From Nothophoma quercina (taxonomy: Eukaryota > Ascomycota > Dothideomycetes > Pleosporales > Didymellaceae), in the NCBI GenBank assembly GCA_021642125.1, contig JAKIXB010000020.1, forward strand, positions 62,001 to 126,000: DNA of 64,000 nucleotides, read 5' to 3'. Below are positions 34,967 through 46,294 of this stretch, piece after piece; the stretch's first letter is position 1; each line of letters opens with the position of its first letter. The translations under genes were made by a program, and so were the position numbers. Below the pieces are notes generated by a model. It worked only from the letters and a program-made list of their open reading frames with translations. It ran no database searches and was not told where the DNA came from.

Positions 34967-36589
34967 ATGACGAGCCCCATACCCGAGCAGGAAGCCACCC
35001 ACGAGGTTGAGCAGTACGACGATGCTGTTGCAAGACGTGTTCTGCGAAAGATTGACTGGCGACTGATTCCGCTCATGTTCATCACATACAATCTGAACTT
35101 CATGGACAAGACCGTCTTGTCTTCCGCCTCAGTCTTTGGGTTACGAGAAGACACTGTACGTTCTGCACCTGCTCAATGTGATACCTCAAGCCTGTGTTGA
35201 TGTCTATCAGCACCTGAAAGGCCAACAGTACTCCTGGGTCTCCAGCGTTTTCTACTTTGGCTATTTCTTCTGGGAGTACCCTACCACCTTTCTTATAGCT
35301 CGACTTCCTGTAGCAAAGTATCTGGCAGTCAACACGTTTATTTGGGGCGCAGTCGTGGCGCTTACCGCAGCCTGCACCAACTATGGAGGACTAGTTACTG
35401 TGCGGTTCCTCTTGGGTGTCGTAGAAGCAACTATAACGCCGGCATTTCTGTTCATCACGAGTACCTGGTCAGTCTTACCAACAAACTCAAAGTCTCATAC
35501 AAAAGCCTTGAACTGATGGAACACAGGTACACTAGAGACGAAATTCCCACACGCACAGGCCTCTGGTTTGCCGGAAACTCTGTAGGTGGTCTCGTTGCAT
35601 CCTTCCTTGCATACGGCGTCGGACACATCGAGGATTCACTCGCACCATGGATCTGGATGTACATCATTCTCGGGTCTCTGACCTTTGTATGGGGTGTTCC
35701 CATGCTCCTGTTCCTACCGGACAGTATCGCAAAAGCTAAGTTCCTCACCAAAGAGGAGCGCGAAGTCGCAGCACGTCGCGTTGTTCTTGCGGGCACTGGC
35801 ACGACTGATAACACAAAATGGAAGCTTAATCAAGCTCTGGAGTGCCTCCAGGACCCAAAGACCTGGATCATTTTCAGCATGAGCTTGCTCACTCAGATCC
35901 CCAACGGCGGCACCCAGAACTTTGGGAATCTGGTACTCAAGAGCTTTGGCTTCACCAGCCTGCAGTCGACCCTGCTTGTCATTCCAGCATCTGTCATCGC
36001 AGCTGGCACAATCGCAGGTACAGGATGGGTAGCTGGCCGTTTTCGCCAGACGAACTGCATCTTGATCATCTGCGTCGTCATACCTGCCGTCGTTGGTAGC
36101 TCGCTGATCTACGTTCGTCCAAAGACTTCTGCTGGTATGCAGCTGTTTGGCTACTTCCTGCTATCGACAGGTCCGGGCGCAATACCCTTGCTCATGTCTC
36201 TCGTAGGCGCAAACTACAAGGGCGTTACTAAGAAGATGACTATGACTGCATTGCTCTTCATTGCATACTGTGCAGGCAACATTGCAGGACCCCAGTTCTT
36301 CCGTGCGACGGAGGCACCTCATTACAATACAGCGTTCAGAGCTATCCTTATTTGCTACTGCTTGGTGATTGGCCTAACAACCGTACTTCGGTGCTACCTG
36401 CAGTGGCTGAACGCGAAGAGAGAAAGAGAGGAGGGCATTAAGGGTAATGCGGGGTCGGCAGGTATGCTTGCTGGCAAAGCGACAGATCAGGCAGATCAGG
36501 CTACCACGGTTGCTGAGATTGACCTGCGAGCCGAAAATCTCGATGATGTGACCGACTGGGAAACCCTTGGGTTCAGGTATCGCCTTTGA
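34967..36589 (+). CDS. MFS transporter, anion:cation symporter (allantoate permease-like) family
   Basis: Three exons (34967-35155, 35211-35467, 35527-36589; donors GTACGT and GTCAGT) encode 502 aa, the typical ACS length. Landmarks are DWRLIPLMFITYNLNFMDKT in helix 1, then GQQYSWVSSVFYFGYFFWEY and the RFLLGVVEATITPAF family motif, followed by YTRDEIPTRTGLWFAGNSVG. About 12 helices with a hydrophilic central loop (LTKEEREVAARRV) and C-tail. Family members move organic anions such as allantoate, nicotinate, pantothenate or dipeptides, so the substrate is open. It could import nutrients or export a metabolite from the neighbouring locus. Confidence 0.93.
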
Positions 36590-37110
36590 GCAATGAATCA
36601 CTCTATAGCGGGAGGCGAACAAACTCCCACCATCTCAGTACCATAGGTAGCTCAGAGCGGCACACTGTTTGAACCCTCCAGGACCAGGTTTCGGTGAGCT
36701 GAAACGTTATTGCCTTAAACTGCCTGCACGGACCAGTACGATAGTCAATCAATTTACCTGTCACATCTGCCTGATCATACGAGTTGTGGCGGTCGTGAAG
36801 GTTCGCTGCTGATATTGGTTTAGCGTCGTTTGTCCCTGCACCAAGTCTGGCATCTCCCACCCTTGGACTGTCACCGGCCCGTGCTGCAGCCTGCGACCTC
36901 GCATACTACGCTCTTGACTCAGCGGATGCGAAAACCACAGTGCATGCTGCTTTACCTGACGATCAACCACTCTGAAACTTCATGACTACGCCCGCGGTGG
37001 TGCAGCTTGCGTGCGACGAATGCGCCGAGATGATTCTGAAGAGACGCTAACAAACCGACAGATGCACCCATCGATCATATTTATTCACTGCCAGCTCGTC
37101 ACTCAGAGAC

Positions 37111-38198
37111 ATGGCGGGTCCGGAGCTTAAGGGCAGACTGCTTACACTTCCGCCGGAAGTACGCAACAAGATCTACGGAATCATGTTCAAATCTGTGGAC
37201 CCTGTCCCTTTCCTCCCTGCAAGAGAGCGAAAACGATTCGAGACCAACGATATCGAAGTAGACGAGCTTCCAGATAATCTTGAAGACTACACCGCGTTCT
37301 TACGAACATGCCACCAGATATACAGCGAAGCAGGTGGCGTTCTATACGGGGCGAACAGGTTCCGGTTTGCGCATGTCCATTCAGTGAAGCATGACAGGAA
37401 TCTAAACTACATCGCGCATGCCAGTGCTAAGTAGCTCAGATTGATCGGACACCAAATCGGCCTGTTACGCACAGCGATCATCACCACCAAGAATGCCACC
37501 GAACACGGAGATTCTAGGTTCATGAACATAGGCAAAAAATACCACTGCAACTTCAACATACTACTACTTCTCCTGTTGTACTGGTCGGACAGGGGCAAAA
37601 ATCTGCGTATCGTATTCAAGAATCCAGTAAATGTTGAGAAGATGCTCTCGATTACGAATAGGAAACAAATGTTTAGACCTGTCGATACAGATACGTTGCA
37701 AATGACATTACTTGATTCGGCAGAGAAGACATTTGGGGTCTCAAAAGGAGCAGCAACTTTCTTTGCAGCGTGCTGATCAATCGCAGCGACTGCTGCGGGC
37801 ACATCTTCTACCGATCCACCAGTCCACGCATCGGTTTTCTACGCAAGTTCAATATTCTGGATGGTGGAAAGAAGCTGACACTGTTTGTCCCTCAAGGTCC
37901 TGGCCTGTTCAAGATGCCAAAGCATCTGCGACAGCAATTGGCAATAGAAGCGGCACACTCCGAATACGTGGAATACAATACGGGTCATTCGATGTGGCCC
38001 AGGCAACGCATTGGCCTCTTGAATGTGTGCAAATTGCTTCGAAACGACTGGTCTGGATCGGTGTACCGGAGTGGCCAGCTTATCCTGAGCACATATGCCC
38101 ACTCTGAGTTCAAACATTTTCCGAGGGCAGGACCCTCTGGGAATACCACCTGGCTGTTCAATGTTCGAAGGGATTTTAGCAAACAGTTTTGGGAGTAA
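37111..38198 (+). pseudogene. 2EXR-type (F-box-like) gene relic with in-frame stop
   Basis: From 37111 the frame starts with the family opening LLTLPPEVRNKIYGIMF and continues through FLRTCHQIYSEAGGVLYGAN. A TAG at 37432-37434 interrupts it, and the same frame resumes at once as LRLIGHQIGLLRTAIITT. Related proteins commonly have W at the stop position (WLRLIG). The frame ends at 37776. A second frame (37795-38198) continues with more family-like sequence (FKMPKHLRQQLAIEAA, RQRIGLLNVCKLLRNDW). The TGG-to-TAG change is what CpA-to-TpA mutation on the opposite strand would produce. It is a decaying gene, or two fused remnants. Assembly error is less likely for several defects in a row. Confidence 0.55.
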
Positions 38199-38408
38199 AC
38201 AGGTCTTCACTTTCAACATAGTATCCCCTCCCTTTATCGACAGGCGGAGAACTCAAGTCCGCCCACCATAGTGCTGGACCTCCAGCCAACAACTACGACA
38301 GTGTTGTCTGGGATTACAATCAGTGCCACTAGCCTACACCAGCTTGAATACTTTCCAGCTTGCACTCGTATCACTTTCCGCCTATCCGCTGCGTCCGATC
38401 AACACTAA

Positions 38409-39071
38409 CCACGTGAGGAGTGCAATATCACTCTCGGAGAGATCATCCGCCGCATGTTCCTTTTGCTCTCCGACATTTACTTCGACCATTCACCATGGGA
38501 TTGTTACTAGTGCCAAATCGATGTCCATATCAACGGAATGGGCATACCCGTGTACGCAACTCTGCAGTCGAACGAGAAAGAGCGGCACTTCCACATCCAC
38601 AATCGTCGAACTCGCACGGCTTACTCAGACGTCCGCAAGCTGGTAGCGGGACGCATTGCAAGACTGAAGAACGACTGGATCACTGCGCGTTTCACACAAG
38701 ATTGCAAGAAGTGGAGAAGTGACCTGACTACAAGGCTTGGTTGTTTTCGCCGGGTGTGCATGCAATATGAAGACGAAGTCCCATCGACCAAGCCAGGCAC
38801 AGACCCTCATACCGAGGATCCGGATCTCACAAATTTGTACAGACTGGCGGGGGACGTGACTAAAGCTGATGGAGATACCAAAGCAAGCGACTCCAGGGCG
38901 CGAGAGTTTCAAGAGGCGAATTGGCTTGAGGCTCTGTGCTTCCGTGCACAAGAGGAGCGAGGCTCAAGTAAGGCTGTTACTTCGCCAAAGCCAACCCTAC
39001 AAAAGGTCGCACGTTATGGATGTGGAAGATGTACTAGCAAGTGCGTGCAAGAGAATCTTGAGGTGGACTAG
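38409..39071 (+). pseudogene. Second 2EXR-like fragment, one in-frame TAG
   Basis: Open from the TAA at 38406, with CNITLGEIIRRMFLLLSDIY and DHSPWDCY, then a TAG at 38508-38510, then the same frame continues CQIDVHINGMGIPVYATLQ to a stop at 39071. The downstream part (first ATG 38538) would give a 177-aa protein with a charged C-terminal half. Continuity across the stop suggests a nonsense-disrupted copy. It could instead be a short intact gene starting at 38538. The function is unknown. Confidence 0.4.
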
Positions 39072-39407
39072 CCTCGCAGAAGGCAGATAGGTAGAAGACG
39101 TCAGCCATGCAGACATTACGAGGCTGTTCAGCAAAGGTGATAAGAGAGACCCGAAAGTTCAGAGTGCTGAAGCCCATATCATAGACCGAAGAACAAGGTG
39201 AACCTTAATGCTTTCATTATCCTATTAGACATTACGACCGTTCAATACTCCCCAAGATTTAATCCTCGCTTCCTTACAGCCTCTCTATACCAAGTTATAA
39301 TACGTGATGATCGTTAATATGTATTCGTCCGGTGACGAGGGTCATCCAAGCCAGCTCAATCAGTCGCCCTTAATCTGCATATCGGATGCAGTATCACCTC
39401 GACAGTC

Positions 39408-40139
39408 TTAGACAGTCTGCTGGGCAGCAGCAGGCGCAGCAGTCGCGGGCTCAGCACCAACGCCATGATGCTTTTCAACACCAACAGCACGCGTTCCCTT
39501 GAAGCGCTGGATATCCCAGAGACGGGCCTCGAGGAGGGTGCCGACAAGGCTTGTGAAGCTACACCATCATCAGCAAACATCCGGCAGATCGTGACATGAG
39601 GCAGACTTACAAGGCAATGAAAGCGAATGCTTCAAGTGTGCGCTTCAAGTTGCACTTGTTGACGAAGCGCGGAGAGTTCACGGCACATCCACCGTTGTAG
39701 TCGTAGTCCTGCGACGCGAAGATGAAGGCTGTAAGCCAGAGGTAGGACAAGATCCAGGCAAGTGGGGCAAGGTAGCCCTTGTAGGTCTTCAGAGCTGGCA
39801 GGACGAGTGCGGGAAGGTAAAGGAAGGTGTCAATAGCGGCCTGCGAATGTTAGTCGGTCAGGTGCTTGGCAATTCAAAAAGGGTTGGGATGCGAAGTGTA
39901 AGGTGACTGGCATGGAAGGGAGGGCGACATACGAGAGCGACCCAGTAGCGGAGGTGCGTGTTGTGTGTGTACTCGTTGATGAAGTACGCTGAGATACCGA
40001 GTACGATCACAGATGAGACAGTGTGCAAAGCGTGGTTCGCAGCGAGCAGAGGGCGGTGGAGTCTGTTGGAGCGAACAGCAGGGGCGCCGTAGTCGTTCGC
40101 CGGTGCTGGTGCGGGAGCCGCCTTGCGTCCGAATACCAT
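39408..40139 (-). CDS. MARVEL-like four-helix membrane protein
   Basis: Three exons (40139-39933, 39840-39611, 39558-39408) encode 195 aa. Donors are GTATGT and GTAAGT. An Ala/Pro-rich N-terminus (MVFGRKAAPAPAPANDYG) leads into four hydrophobic helices: ALHTVSSVIVLGISAYF, AAIDTFLYLPALVLPAL, LAPLAWILSYLWLTAFIFAS and a final FAFIAFFTSLVGTLLEARLW. Between helices 3 and 4 is a loop with two cysteines (YNGGCAVNSPRFVNKCNLKR), the usual pattern of fungal MARVEL-domain proteins. The tail ends GVGAEPATAAPAAAQQTV. The likely location is plasma-membrane or eisosome-type microdomains. The molecular role is unknown. Confidence 0.85.
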
Positions 40140-41163
40140 TGTTGCCTCTTGATGGTGTTGGTGAATGGTGTTCGTAGAGTAACGTCGAACTGTAGGATGG
40201 CTCGAGGTACTGATTGCGTGTCTGTATGCTGGAAAGTTGCATGTCCAAACCGTGACTTCCTTCCACCCTTATACCCCCAACCTCTCACACACGAACGCAC
40301 CTCACGAGACCGTACCCCGTCAACACAACGTCGTCACACCCACAAGCAAGGAAAGAAGCACGGATGCCAGCCACAACCCCCTGCCTGTATCACCTAATTT
40401 ACTCACCATGATTTCATCACACCCTGTCTATTTCTTTATGATCGACAAATCAGAACGCCTATAGAAATGTCGTCTTGATTATTTCTGCTGATCAAAGTAA
40501 AACAGACGTCAGGATGTGTCCATTCGGCTCCTTCCGGCTGTCACAGTGCGCATGTGGTGAGAGATGCAGGGATGCCGGAGCGATTTGAGCCACACGTTCC
40601 TTTTGATCTTGCACGCAAGGCTTGGCAACGACAATCGCTACCACAACGCTGGAGCGAAAGAAGATGCTGGCATCATCGCTGTGCAGAAAGCGACGTGCAA
40701 TATCTGGACGGATGTGGCGTGATTCGTTGGCTCAAGGTGCCCAGGTGTCGAGACTGTAAGGACTTGTGAGTGGTGCGAGGGCCCGCGTAACGCTCAGCCA
40801 TGCCCAGCTCCACGGACTGCTTCCGGCGCATGCGGTGATGAGTGGATGCGCGGAAGTTGTTTCATTCGCATGTGCTTCTTGCAAACGTCAGTAAGATATT
40901 CATGGAGTCGACCACCCCTCATCTGCGCCCTATGCATTGGTGAAGCTTTCCGGCGATGTTGATGACTAGGTGCACGTCATCGTTGCTTCACGGCCATTGT
41001 TGCCCGAGAACAAAAAGCCAAATTTCGTATACGTTTTGTATTTGAATGCAGGATCGAATTGAAAGAATGCATGCATCGGGGTCGTAACCTCTATGCGTCG
41101 GAGACTACAAGTGGGATGGAAGAACGTTAGAGTACCTTGCATGTATGGCGCACCATGTGTGGT

Positions 41164-41188
41164 GTTGCTAGCCGTAACGGCTAGCAAC
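41164..41188. repeat. Perfect 25-nt palindrome (12-bp arms, 1-nt centre)
   Basis: Arms GTTGCTAGCCGT and ACGGCTAGCAAC are exact reverse complements around a single A. It lies in non-coding DNA 1.0 kb upstream of the MARVEL-like gene. It could be a dimeric protein-binding site or a hairpin. No T-run follows, so a Pol III terminator is unlikely. Confidence 0.8.
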
Positions 41189-42243
41189 GCATGCGACCCA
41201 CCAATAATGCGTGGCAGAAGAAGCGAACCCTTTGCCTATTTCCCGCAAGTCACTTGCAGCTGACCAAAATCATGATAGGATTCACTGCAATGCCATAAAC
41301 TCGCATTCGCATTTGAGCCAGCTTCAACAGCACGGTCTTGTCAGTCATGACGTCAAGCGTTGCGTTTCAGACTTCAATCAACCTCACAACAGCATCTAGA
41401 CTGCAGCGTTGTATGCAACCCCGACTTATCCGTCGTAGACTGCAGCCCGCTGTCATGATGCAGGGACGATATGCGCACGAAAGAGAAAGGCTTGACCGTT
41501 AACCATTGTACGAGGTACTTGTTCCTCCAATTGTGTTTTGGTATTCGGCCAAGCTCGTTTTGCAGCAGAGCTACATTCACTCGCGCTCGTAGGTGCATGC
41601 AGTAGGATATGTTTTCCTGCAAGGGTCGGTGAGGCTGGTCGTTAACCGGTGGGCTTGCCGTAGTGCATCTTGACGTTTGGAGACGGGTCGTGAGATGGTT
41701 TTGGACTATTTGGCGGAAGGAAGACCCTGTCCAATCATTAGCATGTTCCTCCCTAAAATGGTATATCGACTACAGCAGCTAAGGAAATGCATCAGGTATG
41801 TTGAGAAGATATGGAATTGTTGGTGTTGGAAAGCACCGTTCCTGCAACCCTATGCTCACGAAGGTGTGCACTGGGGAGGAACTCATATGGCCCCAGCGTG
41901 CTCATCATGGAAGTAGTGGAGAAGAAGGTATGCACTTACTGAGCGTGCGACGCCGGCGTAAGAGGGTACAGTAGCCGTCAATTGCTCGCGAAAGGCTTGA
42001 TCTGCAGTAGGAGGGAGAGTGCATCAGCTCCAGCGAATCTGCCTTGACCTTGGTGATTCGCTGTGCCGAGTCGACGATCAATCACGGTGGTATTCCTGCA
42101 TTCAGTCAAACTAGACGACGTGCCATTTTCCGTGTAGGATGGTCGATGTAAGCTAGTAGTCTCCAAGATTGTCATATCAATATCCGAGCCTATGGGATGA
42201 TGAGGCATCCAGCGTGTTGGGAGAGCATACATACGCCCGTCCC

Positions 42244-42265
42244 GTGTGTGTGTGTGTGTGTGTGT
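42244..42265 (+). repeat. (GT)11 microsatellite
   Basis: Eleven uninterrupted GT units in the gene-poor interval. Confidence 0.95.
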
Positions 42266-43813
42266 TGTTTGAGCAGACGCCCTGGCAATCTTCCAGACTC
42301 GGTTGCATGACCCGGTGTGTATGCTCCTTAGACCCGGAGTAAGATTGTGCGATGGGCGAACAGTTGATTTCAACAAGGAGGTTTTCATGAAGACACCGCT
42401 GACGTGAGGCGCACCTACGGCGCAGCCGGTCCGTAAATCTTCCAGGCTCCGACACGCTCATGCAGGAGGCAGAACCTAGACCAGATGATCGGTGCGTTCA
42501 ATGACTCAGCTATGGTGAACAAGGTCGAGATTGAACGAGGTCGAGATAGAACTCGCCGGCTCGAAGCTGCCTCAATGGCGTGCGAACAGGGTAATGCATC
42601 TGGCTGATGGGTGGGCTTGTGGTTGTGGTGGAGTTGCTTGCTGGAGACTGACTGGAGAAACAAAGTTCATACATGTGCTTCAACCCTGATCCAACTGATC
42701 CCACTGGACTGGCAATAGGCAGCGGAGAGAAACAGCGCCAACGAATCGAACCCCTCTGCAGCGGTGCGCAGTAGTGCTGCTCGCCGACGTCGACCGGCTG
42801 GCGCTGCGTTCGCGGATTGTTGGTGTCAGATAGACGAGATGGCGTCGCAGGCTCTCCTCGTTGGTAAGCGAGCAGCCTGAATTCATGGCCGAGGAAGGCC
42901 CGCCGGCTTGCCGCGAAACAGCAGGTGGTTGACCGCCAGTCACGAGCAAGGCCAGCAGGTATCGCGAAGATGGTGCGCCGCAGGATTCTGCAGGAGCAGG
43001 AACTGGAATAGCGAAGCGAGGCGGGAGCAGCGGCGTTTGGTCGGTGCCAGGACCACCGCCAGGCCAGGTTGAGGCGTCGAGGGCGTGAGGCTTGAGCTTG
43101 GAAGATGGCGCGTGTCCGAGGGGTTGGGCCGGCCGAGCGACTTCTTCCCGTGGCTCCTGCTTTGCGGAATCTCCCCCGCCAATACGGCGCCAAACAGGTC
43201 CAAGGGCCCAAACTCTTACTTCACCACTCAGATGAATCATGTTAGAGTTTTGGCCCCCATACAATCCCTCGTGTTCATTGCCTGAGCGCAGCAGATCAGC
43301 ACCGCCGCTCGAGTAATGGTCATGGGTACCTGGGTACTTCGTACGCGCGAGTTGCTCGTTCTTGTTACTCGAAAAGGCCTACTGCTCGTTTCAGTATGAG
43401 CTCCGTGTATGTTGTGCAGCATGCATGTTTGCCGGTGTGAAGTGGAATCGGCGACCTCAGCCCAGCAGGGCTGGAAACTTCACACGCCGTTTACGCTGTG
43501 TCAATGATCTGCTGGTGTGCATGCTGTCAAGACACATGGCTTGTTTCCGGACGTTGAATGCGACGCGTGGCAATGACATATGCAAAGAACAGTAATGTCC
43601 GGCTGTTGGCCGGTTGACTTACAGAGCGCGGCGGCGGCCATGGTCAGGTGGAGGTGGGGATCTGCAGACATGCTCGCGTGTGAGTTGTAGATCGCCCGTC
43701 GAATCAGGAACACACGAGCTCGGTGTTGTCTTGTGAAGAAGGATCGATAGCAGTTATTATATACTTTGCAAACAATATTCGTACACCGAAAGGTGAGATG
43801 CCTCGCCTAGGAG

Positions 43814-43837
43814 TCTGCAGACCTAGAGGTCTACAGA
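43814..43837. repeat. Near-perfect inverted repeat, 11-bp arms
   Basis: TCTGCAGACCT and AGGTCTACAGA flank an AG spacer, with one mismatch that is G-T compatible in RNA. Non-coding context. Confidence 0.6.
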
Positions 43838-44515
43838 ATGAGAAAATGCATGAACCCCCGTCGATGGTGATCAAGCAAGCCGCCGTAAAATTCAGAAAGC
43901 CTCGTGGAGATGCGTAAACGCTGAGACATCCGACCTTGGCGCAGCGAAGTAGTAAGTCGCTACCAGAAAGGAGATGGCGAAAATGCGTAAGAAAGGCGAT
44001 GTTTGCACGAAGCACAGCCTCGCTCCAAGTCGTTCAGGTGTCGTAGCAAAAGCAGGTATCATACTCCCAGGCATGACCGAACGCCGAATATGATGAGGTT
44101 GCCGAATAACTCCAATTTTTTTTTCTATCGCGAAAAAGCGCCGCCAGGACAGAATGTTTTCTGATCGAGGATAGGATCAGGCCTACATCAAACTTGCGTG
44201 GAAACATGTGTGGAATGTGCTGCAGAAAATCGCACTGCATGGGAGCAAGCCCGACATTCGTGCAACCCGTCCACATGTGATATCGGCATATCCGGGCTGA
44301 AGATAATCTCAGAACGCGGATTTCCACAAAGCCGAGGGCGACTGTCAAAGGTTGCAGACCGATCTCTCGTCTCGTGGAGCTGAACAGCCAGAGGAATGCA
44401 ATATAACCTGGGTGGTCAAGCGTATCAGCCAGAGCGGGGTCATGGCAGGGGAACATGGCCAGAAACAGCAGCAGCATCAATGGCATTACAAGCGCAATTT
44501 TAGCATATTGCGTTG

Positions 44516-46050
44516 CTACTGCTGAGGTCGACGGGCGGTCCAGATATGACTGTGGAGCAAGGGGTCAGTATTGGTGGTAACGTGCAAGAATTGGTACAAC
44601 AGCAACCAATAAATAGGTTGACTTACATGTTGTTGTACGCATGAATTTTGCGATTGCAAATCTCCTTGCGAACACCCTCGAGAAGCGGCTTGACGTGGGC
44701 GTTGAGATCCCACTGGTAGACTCGTGTCAGGGGGGCGAATGAGAGGGCGTCCAGTCCCTCGGTGATGCCCAGGTTGTACCACCTGCCAATGTCTTTCTGG
44801 TGTGGGTCATTGGGCCATGAGTTGTAAGGAACGCGGATTACGGTCTCCTGGATGTCGATGAAGCCAGCTGCCTGCAGGTTCTGGCGGGTTCGGTGGTCGT
44901 ATGCAATTGGGCGCGAGACTCGCCATGTTGCGTCTGCGAGGTAGCCGTACCATTGCACGAGCTTGCCCTTGGGGTCGAGTGTGCCATCGTCGCAGCGCGG
45001 CTGCATGTCAATCTCGACGTGCTCTATCCAACCGCTGCCTGGCTTGAGATGGCTGCCAATTCATGTCAGTCTCGATAATGCACGCACAAGGGAGGGGCTG
45101 CGCACGAGAAGACTTTCTGGTACAGCTCTGGCCAGCTTGTGACGCTGCCGCAGGCCATTCGCAGGTGGATCAGGTCCCAGGAGTCCTCGCCTAGCGACCA
45201 CGGGCTCTCGTAGTCGCGTGGTACACGGAAACGCAAGTTCGGGGGGATTCTGCATGGGCGCAAAGTTAGTGCGTGTGCCGGCAGACAGGTGCAAGGGTGG
45301 GCACATACCTTTCCGGCTGGATGTTGACCAGATCCAAGCCCAGAACCTGCAGAATTATCGTCAGCTGTCTGTCTCGCACAGCAACGCAGCACAACGGGTC
45401 AGCGTACCTCGGCGTTCAGGAATTTGCTGCACACACGGTTAGCCTCGCATACCTCGCGCTGCAGGTTGCGGGATGCAGAGTGCAGAGCCCAACTTACTCG
45501 GCCATGTCTATCGCCCAGATGCCGGTGCCTGTGCCCAGATCAAGAATGCGAGTTTCTCCGTGTTGTGGCACGGGGGCCTGGTGCAGCAAGTCTCTCCGCG
45601 CCACGGAGAACAGCTTGTGGTAGATGTCCATGCGGTCCTTCTCTGGCTGCACTGCGCGTCAGCACGGGCTGTTTTGTCTTGGGTTGTTTTGTTTTGTTTT
45701 GTTTCTACAGGGTAAAGAGAAGCTGCTGACCTCGTCGCACGGATATTGGTAGATGCCTCTCCGGTAGCCATGGTAGTAGCGGCCGTTTTCGAGGTAATTG
45801 CTGTTATGAGCAGGCACGGGCAATCTGCAGCTCCGGTCAGTACGTTGCTCGCTGCTCGCTGCTCGCTGCTTGCTGCTCGCTTCTTGCTTCTTGCTTCTTG
45901 CTTCTTGCGTCTTGCTGCTTGCTGCTCTGTTTTGGCCATGACGCCGCTTGGACGCTGCAGCGCGGGCTGTGCGGGCGCCAACGCGGGACGGACGGTTGCA
46001 CGGAGCGGGGAGGAGCAGTGCACTCACCCATTCGATGCCATTGTGACCAT
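44516..46050 (-). CDS. LaeA-like SAM-dependent methyltransferase
   Basis: Eight exons (46050-46028, 45824-45731, 45646-45498, 45426-45408, 45346-45309, 45249-45106, 45052-44627, 44549-44516) encode 308 aa. Spliced landmarks follow the LaeA/LlM family order: NGRYYHGYRRGIYQYPCDE, PEKDRMDIYHKLFSVARR, the SAM-binding ILDLGTGTGIWAIDMAD, VLGLDLVNIQPERIPPN, PWSLGEDSWDLIHLRMACGS, HLKPGSGWIEHVEID, and the ending HAYNNIHIWTARRPQQ. Exon 4 is only 19 nt. Intron 1 (45825-46027) is a simple repeat. One donor is GTCAGC, the rest are GTA/GTG. Family members act in the nucleus and affect secondary metabolism and development, but many paralogues exist, so I do not call it LaeA itself. The start at 46050 has an alternative in-frame ATG at 46041. 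Confidence 0.88.
45685..45704 (+). repeat. (TTTTG) tandem repeat inside a methyltransferase intron
   Basis: Four TTTTG-type units within intron 2 of the LaeA-like gene. They read AAAAC on the transcribed strand. Confidence 0.85.
45848..45928 (+). repeat. Degenerate 7-nt tandem repeat (GCTGCTC/GCTTCTT)
   Basis: About eleven imperfect 7-nt units, grading from GCTGCTC to GCTTCTT and back, fill much of intron 1 of the LaeA-like gene. The array is strand-asymmetric: pyrimidine-rich on plus, purine-rich on the transcript. Confidence 0.85.
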
Positions 46051-46232
46051 TGGAACGAAGTTGAGCAGCAGACAGGCCTCGTGGGCGGAGAGCGTCAACT
46101 GATAAAGCGCCTCGTCAGCTGGGCGGGGGTCTGGTGCCGTGCCTTGAGGCCGAGTAGTCGAGCGGTGCGTGAGGGCGCGCTGGTCAGGCGGCGGGAAGGA
46201 CGGCGGCGGGAGCAGCAGCGATGGGCGTGTGT

Positions 46233-46294
46233 GCTGGTATGCTGGCGGTGAGCTGGTATGCTGGCGGGATGCTGGCGGGATGCTGGCGGTATGC
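46233..46294 (+). repeat. Minisatellite with GCTGGCGGGAT/GCTGGTAT units
   Basis: Imperfect 8-11-nt units (GCTGGTAT, GCTGGCGGTGA, GCTGGCGGGAT twice) lie about 200 bp upstream of the LaeA-like start codon. Confidence 0.75.

Larger units (their letters stand above)
40140..44515. other. Gene-poor interval of 4.4 kb
   Basis: No gene could be supported. The long open frames at 42510-43264 on the minus strand are Arg/Pro/Ser-rich in several frames at once, as expected for GC-rich non-coding DNA. The interval contains two short palindromes and a (GT)11 run, listed separately. Confidence 0.45.

Noticed and set aside
42510..43264. Long minus-strand open frames (about 190-230 aa)
   Set aside because: Overlapping frames in several phases are all open and Arg/Pro/Ser-rich, which is what GC-rich non-coding DNA gives. 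No domain, no splice support.
44516..46050. LaeA-like methyltransferase as part of the isocyanide locus
   Set aside because: It is about 23 kb from the synthase, with gene relics and a conserved-type MARVEL gene in between. Such paralogues are scattered in fungal genomes.
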